From NCBI GenBank assembly GCA_001314625.1, contig LJSH01000001.1, positions 186,001 through 250,000 on the forward strand: a stretch of 64,000 bases of DNA, given 5' to 3'. Position numbers and translations under genes: made by a program. This DNA comes from Oceanicaulis sp. HLUCCA04 (GTDB lineage: Bacteria > Pseudomonadota > Alphaproteobacteria > Caulobacterales > Maricaulaceae). Of the stretch, positions 62,651-64,000 are shown in pieces. Position 1 is the stretch's first letter; every line of letters starts with the position of its first letter. The notes beneath the pieces were generated by a model that was not told the DNA's origin, searched no databases, and worked only from the letters and a program-made list of their open reading frames with translations.

Positions 62651-64000
62651 TTGAGCGACACACCGAACGAGCCCGGCCCGGACGACATCGATATTGACCA
62701 ATCCGGCGCTGGCGGGAACGGCATGAACGGCGACGCAGCGGGCGGGCCGACGCCGCCCCGCCCTGAAGGCGGACCGATGGTCTCCATCGAGGACGAGATG
62801 CGCCGCTCCTATCTCGATTACGCGATGAGCGTGATCGTGAGCCGCGCCATTCCCGATGCGCGCGACGGCCTGAAACCGGTTCACCGCCGCATTTTGTGGT
62901 CCATGCACGAGCAGGGCTATACGCACGACAAGCAGTATCGCAAATCGGCCCGCGTCGTCGGTGATGTGATCGGTAAATATCACCCGCACGGCGATCAGGC
63001 GGTGTATGACGCGCTGGCGCGCATGGCGCAGGATTTCTCGATGGGGCTGAAGCTCCTCGACGGCCAGGGCAATTTCGGCTCGGTCGATGGCGATCCGCCC
63101 GCTGCCATGCGCTATACCGAAGTGCGCATGGACCGGCCCGCCGAGGCGCTGCTGGCCGATATCGACAAGGAAACTGTCGATTACCGCGAGAACTATGACG
63201 CGTCGGAAAAAGAGCCAATTGTGCTGCCCGCGCGCTTCCCCAACCTGCTGGTCAACGGCGCAGGCGGTATCGCGGTCGGCATGGCGACGAATATCCCGCC
63301 GCACAATCTGTCGGAAATCGTCGATGCGACGGTCGCGCTTCTCGAAGACCCGGAACTGACTGATCTGGACCTTCTGGAATATGTCCCTGCGCCGGACTTT
63401 CCCACCGGCGGCGAGATTATCGGTCGCACCGGTGCGCGCAATGGCCTTCTGACCGGGCGCGGCTCGGTTCTGGTGCGTGGCAAGACCAGTATCGAGGAAA
63501 TCCGCAAGGACCGTCAGGCAATCCTGATTCACGAGATTCCCTATCAGGTGAACAAGGCCTCGATGATCGAGAAGATTGCCGATCTGGTGCGCGAAAAGCG
63601 TATCGAGGGCATTGCCGATCTGCGCGATGAATCCGACCGCTCGGGCATGCGGGTGGTCGTCGAGCTCAAGCGCGATGCCAATGCCGAAGTGATCCTGAAC
63701 CAGCTTTACCGCTGGAGCCCGCTGCAGACCTCTTTCGGGGTGAACATGCTGGCGCTGATCGGCGGCAAGCCGCAGCTGGCTGGGCTGAAGACATATCTCG
63801 AAACCTTCATCGCCTTCCGCAAGGAAGTGACGGCGCGCCGGGCCAAGTTCGATCTGAGAAAGGCGCGTGACCGCGCCCATATACTGATCGGCCTTGGTAT
63901 TGCGGTTGCCAATATCGACGAGGTCATTCGCCTGATCCGGGCTGCGCCGGACCCGGCGACGGCGCGTGAGCAGCTTAAAGAGCGCGCCTGGCCGGCCGCC
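62651..64000 (+). CDS. gyrA: DNA gyrase subunit A, N-terminal part (runs off the window end; TTG start)
   Basis: [62 protein letters not shown]; absent from the ORF track because no stop occurs in the window. Confidence 0.96.
   Translation, partial: MSDTPNEPGPDDIDIDQSGAGGNGMNGDAAGGPTPPRPEGGPMVSIEDEMRRSYLDYAMSVIVSRAIPDARDGLKPVHRRILWSMHEQGYTHDKQYRKSARVVGDVIGKYHPHGDQAVYDALARMAQDFSMGLKLLDGQGNFGSVDGDPPAAMRYTEVRMDRPAEALLADIDKETVDYRENYDASEKEPIVLPARFPNLLVNGAGGIAVGMATNIPPHNLSEIVDATVALLEDPELTDLDLLEYVPAPDFPTGGEIIGRTGARNGLLTGRGSVLVRGKTSIEEIRKDRQAILIHEIPYQVNKASMIEKIADLVREKRIEGIADLRDESDRSGMRVVVELKRDANAEVILNQLYRWSPLQTSFGVNMLALIGGKPQLAGLKTYLETFIAFRKEVTARRAKFDLRKARDRAHILIGLGIAVANIDEVIRLIRAAPDPATAREQLKERAWPAA

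Overview
This 64-kb, mostly GC-rich chromosomal window looks like an alphaproteobacterium of the Caulobacterales/Maricaulales type; that placement is inferred from gene content and order only. Most of it is well-ordered core genome: pleD (partial), rpmG, MFS, NUDIX, rnr, topA, dprA, plsY, pyrC, pyrB, two AEC permeases, ruvX, SDR, FemAB-like, HIT, SET, HDAC-like, xseB, csaA, ispA, dxs, LytTR, csp, tlyA, mrpABCDEFG, serS, surE, pcm, an nlpD/dipM-like LysM-M23 gene, yajC, secD, secF, trmFO, uvrA, ssb, exoD-like and gyrA (partial). The clear outlier is an AT-rich island at about 57,815-59,790, directly downstream of ssb. It carries two adjacent co-directional genes. The first encodes a DGxQR-motif protein resembling the DUF262/DGQHR (ParB/Srx-like) families. 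The second encodes a protein with a C-terminal RNRLFH (Rx4H) motif typical of HEPN RNases. I propose it as a candidate two-gene defence or toxin-antitoxin cassette that may share the SOS-controlled ssb transcript, because a GAAC-N7-GAAC LexA-type box lies in the uvrA/ssb divergent promoter. Other observations include a LytTR-spaced direct repeat, two CtrA-like sites, paired REP/BIME-like repeats with an identical 30-nt spacer, disordered Q/R/G-rich secreted proteins and a GyrA with Gln at the Ser83-equivalent position. No tRNA, rRNA, CRISPR array or recognisable transposase was found. All family calls come from reading sequences and motifs; no database search was run.
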